NCBI GenBank assembly: GCA_964517675.1
Contig: CAZFEL010000001.1
Span: forward strand, 248,001-312,000
DNA from: Asbonarchaeum sp964517675
GTDB taxonomy: Archaea > Nanohalarchaeota > Nanosalinia > Nanosalinales > Nanoanaerosalinaceae
Direction: 5' to 3'
Length of the DNA: 64,000 nt
Part shown: positions 31,178-40,005 of the stretch, one piece after another
How the letters are laid out: the number at the start of each line of letters is the position of its first letter
Position numbering within the stretch: position 1 is the stretch's first letter
Position numbers and translations under genes: made by a program
Notes under the pieces: generated by a model
Told to the model about the DNA's origin: nothing
Databases searched by the model: none
The model's input: the letters and a program-made list of their open reading frames with translations, nothing else

Positions 31178-32158
31178 ATGGCTCTCATCGAGGCAGAGGA
31201 TATCAACAAGACCTTCCGCATCTACCAGCGCGGCGAGGGACTGTCCGGGTACATCAGGTCATTCCTCGCTCGGGAGTACGAGGAGGTCCACGCCGTCGAG
31301 GATCTCGATCTCGAGATCGAACGCGGCGAGATGGTCGGGTACATCGGTGCCAACGGTGCCGGGAAGTCGACGACCGTCAAGATGCTCACTGGTATCCTCG
31401 AGCCCACATCCGGCCACATCGAGGTCGACGGTATCGTCCCCCACGAGAACAGGAAGGAAAACGCCATGAACATCGGGGTCGTGTTCGGCCAGAAGACCCA
31501 GCTGTGGTGGGATCTGCCGGTCCGGGAGAGTTTCACCCTGCTCAAGGAGATCTACGAGGTCGATGACGATGATTACAGGGAGCGGATGGCGGAGTTCAAT
31601 GATGTCCTCGACCTGGATGAGTTCATGGACAAGCCTGTCAGGAAACTGTCACTCGGCCAGAAGATGCGCTGTGAGCTCGCAGCCGCGTTCCTCCACCATC
31701 CACCGGTCGTGTACCTGGACGAGCCGACCATCGGGCTGGATGTCGAGGTCAAAGAGCGGATCAGGTCGTTTATCAAGCGGATGAACAGGGACGAGGACAT
31801 CACCGTCATGCTGACGACCCACGACATCGGTGACATTGAGGACCTCTGTGATCGGATCGTGGTCCTGGACGAGGGGACAAAGATCTACGACGGTCAGCTT
31901 GATGCGCTGGTCGATCGGTTCACCGCCCGCCGGCTCCTGCTGGACCTGAAGGCAGGGCAGGACTTCGAGCTCGCGATGGACGGCATCGAGGAGGTCAACA
32001 TCGACGGCGAGAGCGTCGAGATCGTGTTCGACCGCGAGATAACGACCGCCTCCGATATCATGCGGGAGGTCCTGGACCGGTACGAGGTGATCGATTTCAG
32101 GATACGCGAACCCGACATCGAGCAGGTCGTCAAGAAGATCTACAGCGAGGGACTGTGA
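31178..32158 (+). CDS. ABC exporter ATP-binding protein
   Basis: 326 aa. Walker A GANGAGKSTTVKML, Q-loop GVVFGQKTQLWWDL, signature LSLGQKMRCELAAAFL, Walker B VVYLDEPTIGLDV and the switch His in LTTHDIGDIED are all intact. The C-terminal about 90 residues form an accessory domain. The protein pairs with two permeases downstream (ABC-2 class; COG4586-type ATPase with COG4587/COG3694-type permeases). Such trios export drugs, lipids or glycans; the substrate is not known. Confidence 0.93.
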   Translation: MALIEAEDINKTFRIYQRGEGLSGYIRSFLAREYEEVHAVEDLDLEIERGEMVGYIGANGAGKSTTVKMLTGILEPTSGHIEVDGIVPHENRKENAMNIGVVFGQKTQLWWDLPVRESFTLLKEIYEVDDDDYRERMAEFNDVLDLDEFMDKPVRKLSLGQKMRCELAAAFLHHPPVVYLDEPTIGLDVEVKERIRSFIKRMNRDEDITVMLTTHDIGDIEDLCDRIVVLDEGTKIYDGQLDALVDRFTARRLLLDLKAGQDFELAMDGIEEVNIDGESVEIVFDREITTASDIMREVLDRYEVIDFRIREPDIEQVVKKIYSEGL

Positions 32159-32159
32159 C

Positions 32160-32945
32160 GTGTTCGGGAAGTACATCGCGATCGGCAGGACGGGGTTCCG
32201 CGAGGCCATAGCCTACCGGTTCGACGCCGTGATGTCGCTGGGCACATCGCTGCTGTATCTTCTGCTGTACTACGCTATCTGGAGCTCGATAGCGTCTTCT
32301 GGCTCGATCGAGGGCGGCCTGGGCCAGGTCATGGCCTACCTGGTCATCGGCCAGGTCGTCAACAACACGATAGCGATGCAGCCGGAGGATTTCATCGGAG
32401 AACGTGTCAGGCAGGGCACGATCGTCAACGAGCTGAAGCGACCGGTCTCCCTGCGCGGCCAGATGTACATGCACGAGCTCGGCTGGTCGGTCTTCCGCCT
32501 GTTCAGCCGCGGCCTTCCTGTCCTGATCGCCGGGGCGCTGTTTTTCGGTGTCACGGTGCCGTCACCGCTGTACCTCGGGGCCTTCTGTCTGGCGCTTTTC
32601 TTCAGCCTCAATCTGATGTTCGCTATCGGCTATGTGACCGCGATGATCGTATTCTGGACGAAGGTGAGCTGGAGCATCAGGATGATGCGGGGTCTGGTCG
32701 TGAGCCTGTTCTCGGGGGTCCTGTTCCCGCTGTACCTGCTGCCGGACGGGCTGCGGGAGGTCTTTTTCGCGCTGCCGTTCCAGGCGATCGTGGATGGCCC
32801 GGTCTCGGTCTTCCTGATGCGGCTGTCCGGCCACGACGTCTTTCTCCTGTACGGCAAACAGCTCGGCTGGCTGGTGATCATCCTCCTCATCGGGGAGGGG
32901 CTCTGGCGGGTCGCGAAGACGAAGCTGACGGTCCAGGGAGGATAA
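32160..32945 (+). CDS. ABC-2-type permease (first of two)
   Basis: 261 aa, six hydrophobic segments in the usual ABC-2 pattern, with the family-like stretch YRFDAVMSLGTSLLYLLLYY and a mid-protein GERVRQGTIVNELKRPVSL. It starts with GTG (one base after the ATPase stop) and ends just before the second permease, showing tight co-translation. Together with the ATPase it forms an uncharacterised three-protein exporter. Confidence 0.88.
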   Translation: MFGKYIAIGRTGFREAIAYRFDAVMSLGTSLLYLLLYYAIWSSIASSGSIEGGLGQVMAYLVIGQVVNNTIAMQPEDFIGERVRQGTIVNELKRPVSLRGQMYMHELGWSVFRLFSRGLPVLIAGALFFGVTVPSPLYLGAFCLALFFSLNLMFAIGYVTAMIVFWTKVSWSIRMMRGLVVSLFSGVLFPLYLLPDGLREVFFALPFQAIVDGPVSVFLMRLSGHDVFLLYGKQLGWLVIILLIGEGLWRVAKTKLTVQGG

Positions 32946-32946
32946 C

Positions 32947-33747
32947 GTGGACGTGAGAAAGCACCTCCGGGTCTACCTGCTGTATTTCAAGCAGTTCTGG
33001 AAATCCCGGCTGATCTATAAGGCGGATTTCGTCCTCGGGTTTGTCGGCCAGCTGATCAACCTGACTGTCTCGCTGGCCTTCCTCGGTCTGCTTTTCACCC
33101 AGGTCGATACGATCCACGGCTGGACGTTCACCGAGTTACTCTTCCTCGCCGGGTTCGGGGGTATCGTGATGAACATCCATCACATCTTTTTCCTCAACAT
33201 CTACAGCCTCGGGGAGCGGTACATCGTCCAGGGCCGGCTGGACAGGTTCCTCGTCAGGCCCCTCAACCCGCTGTTCCAGGTCTACGCTGACAGCGTCGCG
33301 GATGACAACGTCTCGAAGCTTCTCGCCAATATCGGGATCGTGATCTATGCCGCCTCCCGGCTCGGGATCCCGCTCGTGACCGCCCCGAAGATGATCTACG
33401 GTACGATGACGGTGATAAGCGGGGTCATGGTCTTTGCCGCGGTCTATCTGACGTTCGCATCGACAGCCTTCTGGACGGGGAAATCAAAGGCGGCGATCTG
33501 GATCCTGTTCAGGCTCTCTGATTTCCGTCGGTACCCGTTTGGCATCTACATGCTGCCTGTCCAGGTCCTGCTGGCGACACTGGTCCCGATCGCGTTTGCG
33601 ACGTTTTTCCCGGCGACGTACTTCCTCGAGCGCGGTGCATGGGGGACCTGGCAGATGGTCTCGGTGGTCGCCGGCCCGGTCTTTTTCCTGCTGGCCTACC
33701 AGGCGTGGCGCCTTGGCCTGTCGAATTACAGCAGCACGGGATCGTAG
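32947..33747 (+). CDS. ABC-2-type permease (second of two)
   Basis: 266 aa, six hydrophobic segments, DUF990-like. The loop VQGRLDRFLVRPLNPLFQVY is a recognised feature of this permease class (R-P-x-x-P-x-x-Q). It starts with GTG one base after the first permease. The heterodimer with the neighbouring permease is the expected arrangement. Substrate unknown. Confidence 0.88.
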   Translation: MDVRKHLRVYLLYFKQFWKSRLIYKADFVLGFVGQLINLTVSLAFLGLLFTQVDTIHGWTFTELLFLAGFGGIVMNIHHIFFLNIYSLGERYIVQGRLDRFLVRPLNPLFQVYADSVADDNVSKLLANIGIVIYAASRLGIPLVTAPKMIYGTMTVISGVMVFAAVYLTFASTAFWTGKSKAAIWILFRLSDFRRYPFGIYMLPVQVLLATLVPIAFATFFPATYFLERGAWGTWQMVSVVAGPVFFLLAYQAWRLGLSNYSSTGS

Positions 33748-33782
33748 GGAAACCCATTTAGCCCACCGACGACCATGTAGGT

Positions 33783-34202
33783 ATGGTGTCAGGCATGGAT
33801 GCAGTCAGGGATGATGATACTATCATAGTCAGGCTCGATCCCGGTGACAGTGTCATCGGATCGTTGAAGCAACTGCGGGACGAGTACGCGATCGATTCGG
33901 CGTTTTTCACGGGTATCGGGGCGGTCGACAGGGCGACCCTCGGCCACTACAACGTCGAGGACGAGGACTACCGCGAGAAGACGGTCGAGGGCAACTTCGA
34001 GGTGACAAACTTCACCGGCAACATCGGCCCGGACAAGATACACGCCCACATCACCCTCGGGAAGGAGGATTTCACCGCCATCGGCGGCCACTGCGCGGCG
34101 GCGAGGGTCTCGGGCACCTTCGAGATCATCGTCAGGCTGACCGACAAACCGCTCAAGCACCGGACCGACCCTGAGACAGGACTGGATGTCTTCGATCTGT
34201 GA
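33783..34202 (+). CDS. PPC/DUF296 domain protein, 139 aa
   Basis: The whole protein is one PPC domain: strands IIVRLDPGDSVIGSLKQL and AFFTGIGAVDRATLGHY, then HAHITLGKEDFTAIGGHC with the H-x-H...G-G-H-C motif found in single-domain archaeal and bacterial members, which in known structures forms trimers with a metal-binding site. The plant AT-hook fusions are unrelated in length. ATG 33783 or 33795 would both fit. The frame stays open for another 57 codons after its TGA stop; see findings. Confidence 0.88.
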   Translation: MVSGMDAVRDDDTIIVRLDPGDSVIGSLKQLRDEYAIDSAFFTGIGAVDRATLGHYNVEDEDYREKTVEGNFEVTNFTGNIGPDKIHAHITLGKEDFTAIGGHCAAARVSGTFEIIVRLTDKPLKHRTDPETGLDVFDL

Positions 34203-34375
34203 TACGATGACGTTGGTCGAATCCGAACAGGAACGCGAGCGGGTGACCGTGCCCCGGACATCGACGGCGACCCGGTGGACCTGGCGTTCCTGGTTCGGGA
34301 AACGAATCGTTTCCTCGATCGACCGAAGTCTTCGATTTTCGGAGCGTCCCAGGGCTGCTCGATCGAGTGGCGGGA

Positions 34376-34663
34376 CTAGTCCTCGAGCAGGTTGTCCTCG
34401 TCGTGGTCCTCGCCCTTATCGATCCGCTCTAAGATCTTGCGGAAGTAGTTGGGTGAGAACCAGGTCTGCTGTCTGTTCTCGAGGACGATCCGCTTGCCGT
34501 TGTCGGTCTCGACGACGCGGACCTTGGTCTCTGTCTTGTCCTCGAGCTGATCGACGCGGCTCTCCAGGCGCTCGAACTCCTCGCGGAACGCCTCCATCGC
34601 TTTTGTGAAGTCCTCGATCTCGTCTGCCTCCTGTACCTTCTCCTTCAGATCGTCCTGGCTCAT
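34376..34663 (-). CDS. Small acidic coiled-coil protein, 95 aa
   Basis: An N-terminal charged helix (about 15-45, DFTKAMEAFREEFERLESRV) followed by a beta segment (TKVRVVETDNGKRIVLENRQ) and an acidic tail. No recognised domain. The next reverse gene upstream (34708-35127) starts a pair with a two-TM protein and a small helical protein. Function unknown. Confidence 0.7.
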   Translation of the reverse strand: MSQDDLKEKVQEADEIEDFTKAMEAFREEFERLESRVDQLEDKTETKVRVVETDNGKRIVLENRQQTWFSPNYFRKILERIDKGEDHDEDNLLED

Positions 34664-34707
34664 GGTATCATCCGGTCAACTGTTGGTCCGGGCCGGGTTT
34701 AAATCCA

Positions 34708-35127
34708 TCAGCCGGTCTCATCGAGCTCGTCCGGTGGAACGTCGCCGTGCTCGTGGACGGTGAGAAAGGAGATGATCCGGGCCCTGGCATTTTCCAGGTC
34801 GGCCCGTGACAGCCGCATGTTGTACCGCGTGAGCAGGTAAAGCACCGCGACGGTGGAGAAACCCAGGACGCCGTAGACCTGCTCGAAGACGTTGATCCGG
34901 AACCCGATAGAGGCGGTGACGGAGGTGATGATGGAGGCATAGAACAGCAGGCTCGCGGCTAGGTAGAAGGTGCGGGACCGTAGGAACCGCTTGAATGCGG
35001 CCTGGAAGGCTTTTTTCTCCTCATCGTACCCGTCAGGTAGCTCGTCGTGGCGCTGTTCCAACGTGTCGATATAGTGCTGGACCCGCCAGCTGTAGCCACG
35101 CCGCTTGAAAAAACCCTTCCAGTCCAT
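34708..35127 (-). CDS. Two-helix membrane protein, 139 aa
   Basis: Begins MDWKGFFKRRGYSWRVQHYI, then a cytoplasmic helix, and two membrane helices (about 60-80, TFYLAASLLFYASIITSV; about 90-110, FEQVYGVLGFSTVAVLYLLT), with a polar tail. ATG 35127 is preferred to the longer start at 35196, because the extra N-terminal part looks non-coding and overlaps the following intergenic region. No family recognised. Confidence 0.68.
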   Translation of the reverse strand: MDWKGFFKRRGYSWRVQHYIDTLEQRHDELPDGYDEEKKAFQAAFKRFLRSRTFYLAASLLFYASIITSVTASIGFRINVFEQVYGVLGFSTVAVLYLLTRYNMRLSRADLENARARIISFLTVHEHGDVPPDELDETG

Positions 35128-35199
35128 GGACACGGATTGGGGGGCTGTGAAGAAAAAACAACGGGGTGCCGGGACCCTTGATGGTCCCGGCCTCACGGA

Positions 35200-35469
35200 T
35201 CAGATCGCCTCCGCGAGGTTGAGCTGGCGTCCGTGGGTCGCCCTGGCCCGTTCAAGCTCGAGCTGGTTTCGGACGTCCTCGAGGTCACGCTTCAGCTCGA
35301 CGACAAGGGACAGCAAAAGCGCCTGGTCCTCGTCATCGATCGCCTCCGCGGGTTCCTGGTACTTCTGGACGTCCTGGAGCAGCCGGTTTAGCATCGTCCG
35401 CCTGTCCGGGTCGAGTTTGGCCTGGTAGTCCGCAAGCTCCCTGATGGTGTCGTTGAGTTGGTCGGTCAT
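35200..35469 (-). CDS. Small helical protein, 89 aa
   Basis: Two to three long helices: MTDQLNDTIRELADYQAKL, RTMLNRLLQDVQKYQEPAEA and LVVELKRDLEDVRNQLELER. It is probably a coiled coil. ATG 35469 is preferred. It sits next to the Orc1/Cdc6 gene but on the other strand, so a role in replication cannot be argued from order alone. Confidence 0.65.
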   Translation of the reverse strand: MTDQLNDTIRELADYQAKLDPDRRTMLNRLLQDVQKYQEPAEAIDDEDQALLLSLVVELKRDLEDVRNQLELERARATHGRQLNLAEAI

Positions 35470-35653
35470 ATCGATCACGTGTGACAGGATGCGTGTGGCT
35501 TCCCTTTTATGCTGATAGCGATGGTTCCGGAAGCCGGGTCCTCCATGGACCATCCTGCCGGTGCCCGTAGATAGTGCCGTTGTCCCTGCCGCGACCGGAT
35601 CCTACCGGAAACGGCCGATTTCCTTTAAATGCCTGGAACCCCCAGACAGGTAC

Positions 35654-36655
35654 ATGATCACGGACGCACGGGTGCTGCGGGACGAGTTCATCCCCCGGGA
35701 GGTCGTTCACCGGGACGCCGAGATCCAGCAGCTGGCCTCCACGCTGGAACCGCTGGCCGGTGAGGAGGACAAGGCACAGAACTCCTTTATCCACGGGCCG
35801 CCGGGTACGGGTAAGACCTGTATCACCCGGCATACCCTCGAACGGCTCTCGGAGGAGAACCTCGAGCTGAAATGGCAGTACATCAACTGCTGGGAGAACT
35901 ACAACAGGTTCAAGGCCCTGTACAAGGCACTCGAGGGGATCGGGCGGACACTGGACGTCCACCGCCAGTCGACACCGACGGATGAGCTTTTCACCCGGCT
36001 GAAGAAATACGACGAGCGTCCGTACGTCCTGATCATGGACGAGGTCGACCAGCTGGAGGATGAGAAGGTGCTGTATGATCTGTATTCGCTGCCGAATGTG
36101 ACCCTGATCATGATCGCGAACAAGGAGACGGCATTCCACAACATGGACGAACGGGTCCGGTCCCGGCTGATGGGTGCCGACAGGCTCGAGTTCGAGCCCT
36201 ACGATTCCGATGAGCTGGCCGATATCCTCTCGGACCGGGCGGAATGGGGACTCGAGCCCGGCTCGATCGATCGGGCCCGGATCCGGAAGATAGCCCTGTC
36301 AGCGGATGGTGATGCACGCATCGCGATCGGCATCCTCCGCTCTGCCGCCAGGAAGGCGGAGAAGGAAGGCGAGGACGAGATAACCCGGGAGATGATCCAG
36401 GAATCGGTCCCGGACGCGAAAGACGATGTCCGCCAGAAGAACATCGAGAAGCTGACCAAGCACCAGAAGAAGCTGTACGATATCATCCAGGATGAAGGCG
36501 ACATCGAGCCAGGCCAGCTGTACGAGCGGTACCGCAAGGAGGTCGAGGACCCGCGCTCGGACCGGATGCTGCGGAAATACCTCAACAAGATGGTCCATTA
36601 CAACCTCATCGATGCGGAAGGGGAGGGCCGCTGGCGCCGGTACAGCGCGAAGTAG
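35654..36655 (+). CDS. Orc1/Cdc6-family replication initiator ATPase
   Basis: 333 aa. AAA+ Walker A GPPGTGKTCITRH, Walker B VLIMDEVDQLED, sensor-1 ANKETAFHNMDERV with the arginine of sensor/box VII R-S-R, then a lid and a C-terminal winged helix (QKKLYDIIQDEGDIEPGQLY, KMVHYNLIDAEGEGRWRRY). It starts at the ATG 35654, placed about 26-30 bases after the TATA-like CTTTAAATG at 35622-35630. Family role: recognises replication origins and loads MCM. It is shorter than typical Orc1 (about 400 aa), as in some DPANN. Confidence 0.9.
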   Translation: MITDARVLRDEFIPREVVHRDAEIQQLASTLEPLAGEEDKAQNSFIHGPPGTGKTCITRHTLERLSEENLELKWQYINCWENYNRFKALYKALEGIGRTLDVHRQSTPTDELFTRLKKYDERPYVLIMDEVDQLEDEKVLYDLYSLPNVTLIMIANKETAFHNMDERVRSRLMGADRLEFEPYDSDELADILSDRAEWGLEPGSIDRARIRKIALSADGDARIAIGILRSAARKAEKEGEDEITREMIQESVPDAKDDVRQKNIEKLTKHQKKLYDIIQDEGDIEPGQLYERYRKEVEDPRSDRMLRKYLNKMVHYNLIDAEGEGRWRRYSAK

Positions 36656-36686
36656 GTTTTTATATCGCCGTCTAGTATAGTGAACC

Positions 36687-37106
36687 ATGCGACGCCAGCT
36701 CTTGGTCGTGGCCGTCTTTGTTACCATGCTGACAGCACCGGCTGCCGGCCAGATCGATGGACTCGGGGATGCGATCGAGCAGTACAACGGCAACACAGAT
36801 GCCCTGCCGGGTGTCCTCGGCACGGTGATCGGGGACCAGAAGGTCAACGTCTATATCAACATGTCGGATGGCTCCCAGCAGACCTTTGCCGTCCGGATGG
36901 ATGGCCTCCAGATGGAGCTCCAGGAGGACACGTTCACCAACTACACGATCCGGGTGACGGCGACCCAGGATGCTGTTGTCTCCGTCATGAACGCCACTGA
37001 TCCGCGGGCAGAGCTGAAAAAACGGAAGGAGGCCGGAGAGATAACATACGATGCGCAGGGGTTCCTCAACAGCATCAGGCTGTCGATCGTCGATACCCTT
37101 CTGTGA
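36687..37106 (+). CDS. Secreted small protein, 139 aa
   Basis: The signal peptide MRRQLLVVAVFVTMLTAPAAG is followed by a mature region with a beta-rich core (VNVYINMSDGSQQTFAVRMD) and a charged end. There are NxS/T sites, consistent with surface glycosylation. TATA-like TTTTATATCG at 36657-36666 predicts a leaderless start. No known domain. The stop is adjacent to the convergent pelota gene (37107). Confidence 0.75.
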   Translation: MRRQLLVVAVFVTMLTAPAAGQIDGLGDAIEQYNGNTDALPGVLGTVIGDQKVNVYINMSDGSQQTFAVRMDGLQMELQEDTFTNYTIRVTATQDAVVSVMNATDPRAELKKRKEAGEITYDAQGFLNSIRLSIVDTLL

Positions 37107-38123
37107 TCACTCGATCTCGTACCGCAGGATCGCGGCGACACCGCTGAGGGATTTGAGCTTCCGTCCGGCCTCGTGATCGGTGTGGATGATGTGGATCTCG
37201 CCGGCCTGGTCCTCGACGGCCTCCATGACCTTCTCGTACCGGTTCTCCGTGATCAGGTTATCGTTGACCAGCAGGTCCTGGACCGCTCCCATCTCGGCGG
37301 CCTGTGCGACAGTCTTCGGCTCGTAGACCGCCTTGCCGTCCTCCTTGTTCAGGTGCTTGAGGAACGTCTCCATCATCTGGACCTCCTCGGAGATCCGTGA
37401 CTCCTCGATCACCCGGTCGACCGCGCCGCGCTTGATGACCTCCTGGATGCCGGTGTACCCGGTCACGGAGGTGTCCTGGAGCATGACCATCTCCTCGAGC
37501 TCCGGGTCAGCATCGATGAGCTGCGAGTGGACGTTTTCTTTCTCGAAGCCGGGACCGGCGATGATGATCTTATCGACCTTCTCCGCGTTCCGTCGCAGGA
37601 CGGACAGGATCTGCCCGTAGAACGTCTCTTTCTCCTCGCCCTCCGTCTGGTACATCTTCCCCGGCACGTTGACGTCGACGTCCGCGAGGTCCTTGATACC
37701 GGTCTCGGTGATCACCGCGAAGTTGGCACCACCTTTCTCGACCATACAGACCAGAAGCTGGTAGTTATCGATCCGGGTGGCCTTTTTGACCCGCTCGATC
37801 TGGTAGTCCTTCCATTCGGTCTTCCAGATCTCGAACTCCTTCCCGGCCTTCAGGTTGAAGGTGTGATAGCCGTGCTCGACATCGTCCGGGGCCTCGACGA
37901 TCTGGCCTGTGGTCCGGAGCCGGTCGCCCTGGAACGCTGTCTTCTCGACCTCCAGCCTGATCAGGCACTTCCGTTTCTCCCGGCCCTCGATGGTGGTACG
38001 TGGGCTCATCGTCTTGAGCTCGTCACCTTCCTCGATGACGTACTTGAGGTGCCAGAGATCTTCATCGCGCTCTACCTTGAGCCGCATGTAGCCGTCCCGG
38101 GTATCCTGGTCGATGATCTGCAT
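37107..38123 (-). CDS. pelA: Pelota (Dom34), ribosome rescue factor
   Basis: 338 aa. The three Dom34/eRF1-like domains are visible: an N-terminal Sm-like domain starting MQIIDQDTRDGYMRLKVERD, a central domain with VEKGGANFAVITETGIK, and the C-terminal IHTDHEAGRKLKSLSGVAAI ending. No GGQ motif, as expected for pelota. Family role: with an ABC or EF-1alpha-like partner it releases stalled ribosomes. ATG 38123 is chosen; the start at 38291 would add unrelated sequence. Confidence 0.95.
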   Translation of the reverse strand: MQIIDQDTRDGYMRLKVERDEDLWHLKYVIEEGDELKTMSPRTTIEGREKRKCLIRLEVEKTAFQGDRLRTTGQIVEAPDDVEHGYHTFNLKAGKEFEIWKTEWKDYQIERVKKATRIDNYQLLVCMVEKGGANFAVITETGIKDLADVDVNVPGKMYQTEGEEKETFYGQILSVLRRNAEKVDKIIIAGPGFEKENVHSQLIDADPELEEMVMLQDTSVTGYTGIQEVIKRGAVDRVIEESRISEEVQMMETFLKHLNKEDGKAVYEPKTVAQAAEMGAVQDLLVNDNLITENRYEKVMEAVEDQAGEIHIIHTDHEAGRKLKSLSGVAAILRYEIE

Positions 38124-38134
38124 CGTTGCTTGCC

Positions 38135-38749
38135 TCAGTGTAGCTTCGTTACCGCATCGCGGTCGACCCGCATCTTCTGTGGCCGGTCCTCGTCGTCCTC
38201 CCCGATCGGCACAAGGAACTCCGGTCGCTCCCAGTCGTTGAGCTCCAGATCCATCGCGAGGATATCGCGGTCGAACCCGCGGACGATGCACGATCCCAGT
38301 CCCCGGGCCTCAGCGGACAGGTGGACCTGGTAGGCGGCGATGGCACACTGCCTGTCGAGGAAGGCCTCGATGAATGACTGGTCGCGGTCGCTGTAGGACC
38401 GGACGCGCTTGAGCGATTCCTCACGCTGTTCGTCGGTGTAGTAATTCTTCTGGAACGCGTCCTCGAAGGCGTCCTCGGCGCGGGTATCGATCCGGGTGTC
38501 TCCGGTCACGAGGACGATCGTGCTGGCATCGAGGAGGAAGTCCTGGCCGTAGCTTGCCTCGTGTGCGTCCTCGATCGCATCGGGGGAATCGAGCACGTGG
38601 AACCGCCAGGGCTGGAGGTTCCAGGCCGAGGGGCTCCGGATGGCTTCCTCGATGATCTCGAGGACCGTCTCCTGTGGGATATCGCGGTCACCGAACCGGT
38701 GGCAGGACTGCCTGGTCTGGATGAGCCGGGAGAGTGAGGGCTGGGTCAT
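38135..38749 (-). CDS. Nitroreductase-family flavoprotein
   Basis: 204 aa. Start IQTRQSCHRFGDRDIPQETV, then the FMN motif IRSPSAWNLQPWRFHVLD, and C-terminal RGLGSCIVRGFDRD with the Gly-rich loop (also a flavin contact). Family role: NAD(P)H-dependent reduction of nitro, quinone or other substrates. Physiological substrate unknown. TATA-like AGGTTTAAAG at about 38770-38780. It precedes pelA on the same strand by 11 bases, so the two may be co-transcribed. Confidence 0.92.
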   Translation of the reverse strand: MTQPSLSRLIQTRQSCHRFGDRDIPQETVLEIIEEAIRSPSAWNLQPWRFHVLDSPDAIEDAHEASYGQDFLLDASTIVLVTGDTRIDTRAEDAFEDAFQKNYYTDEQREESLKRVRSYSDRDQSFIEAFLDRQCAIAAYQVHLSAEARGLGSCIVRGFDRDILAMDLELNDWERPEFLVPIGEDDEDRPQKMRVDRDAVTKLH

Positions 38750-38856
38750 GCCGGTATATGCGGGGTACGGCTTTAAACCTTTGAACGCGTTGAGCCCCTC
38801 GGTGAGCCGGGAAAGGTATTTATTAGGTGGACCGTCATATGCTTTTGTGAGTCACC

Positions 38857-40005
38857 ATGAGTAACTTCACCTACGTCCTGATGGCTGGTGTTGCACTGTT
38901 TGTCGTTGGAGGGATGATCGCAGGGATGTCCGATGGCCCTGCTGTCGAGGTCGAGAACGGGGACGGAGATGGCAGCGATGCGCTGTTCCATGCGGACCTC
39001 GGCGTGATCGGTGATATCAATTCTACATCGCGTACCATACGTATCGGGGATACGTCGGTCGAGTACCGTTCACCGAACACGACGGTCGAGGAACTGGATG
39101 AGGTGAGGATCAGCAAGGGAGCGTTCTCCGAGGCCCAGACCGAACTCATCAGGTTCGAGGCACGTGAGCCGGTGAATGCGCGTCTTTCCTTTGCTGTTGC
39201 CGGTGCGCGGACTGCCGGCGAGTTCGCTGTCATCGTCAACGGCGATCGACAGCACTCGATGACACTCGAGGCTGGGAGGGAGTACGACCTTGAGCTGACG
39301 AACCTCTCCGAGGGCTCGAACACCGTACTCCTGACTGCCGAGGGACCGGGGCTCCGTCTCTGGACATCGACGGAATACACCCTCCAGGATCTCTCGTTGA
39401 CGGTCACGGATGATGCTGTCCGCAGGAACCTGAACACGTTCCGGCTGTACGAGTACGAGGTCGATGGCTTCGACACGGGGACGATCACGTTCGCGGTCGA
39501 TGAGTCACCGACCAGGACGGCCCCGCTGAACATCGATATCAACGGCAACGAGGTCTACGAGGGCTCCCCGGTCATGCGGAACCTCCCCTATGAGAGCTCC
39601 TTCCAGGCGGCCACACACGGCCTCCGACCTGGCGAGAACACCCTCTCGTTCTACACGGAGCCGGGGGCAGCGTATGAGCTTTCGAACGTCGTCATGGACA
39701 TCCAGTTCTACGCCAACACCAGACAGCGTACGGTCACCGAGTCATTCGACATCGGTGAGGTCGCGTACCGTCTGATGGATGAAGAAGACGGCGGAGTGAT
39801 CTCGTTCAACATCGAGCGGATCGGTGTCAGCGGTGATATCACGATCAGCCTGCCGAACGATGAGTTCACCGTGACACCGGAGACGGGTGGCGAGCAGACG
39901 ATCACCTTCGACCGCTCCGCCATCAATAAGGGCTCGAACGAGATCAGTATCACGACATCCGGGACCTACGAGATCACGGACTTCACCGTCGACACGGCTG
40001 ATTAG
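38857..40005 (+). CDS. Membrane-anchored beta-rich surface protein
   Basis: 382 aa. An N-terminal anchor (about 5-23, TYVLMAGVALFVVGGMIAGM) without a strong cleavage site, then an all-beta extracellular region with repeated units ending 'G-N-T-V/L-x-x-x-T' (GSNTVLLTAEG, GENTLSFYTEP, GSNEISITTSG), about four lectin- or Ig-like modules, each about 85-95 residues. TATA-like GGTATTTATTAG at about 38813-38824; RBS-like GTGAG before the ATG. Function unknown; the neighbours (DUF63, EndoQ) do not explain it. Confidence 0.72.
   Translation: MSNFTYVLMAGVALFVVGGMIAGMSDGPAVEVENGDGDGSDALFHADLGVIGDINSTSRTIRIGDTSVEYRSPNTTVEELDEVRISKGAFSEAQTELIRFEAREPVNARLSFAVAGARTAGEFAVIVNGDRQHSMTLEAGREYDLELTNLSEGSNTVLLTAEGPGLRLWTSTEYTLQDLSLTVTDDAVRRNLNTFRLYEYEVDGFDTGTITFAVDESPTRTAPLNIDINGNEVYEGSPVMRNLPYESSFQAATHGLRPGENTLSFYTEPGAAYELSNVVMDIQFYANTRQRTVTESFDIGEVAYRLMDEEDGGVISFNIERIGVSGDITISLPNDEFTVTPETGGEQTITFDRSAINKGSNEISITTSGTYEITDFTVDTAD

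Noticed and set aside
34203..34300. tRNA-like fold in the gap after the PPC gene
   Set aside because: A GTTCGAAT-like stretch is absent and no acceptor stem pairs; the resemblance was limited to a GGTCGAATCC run.
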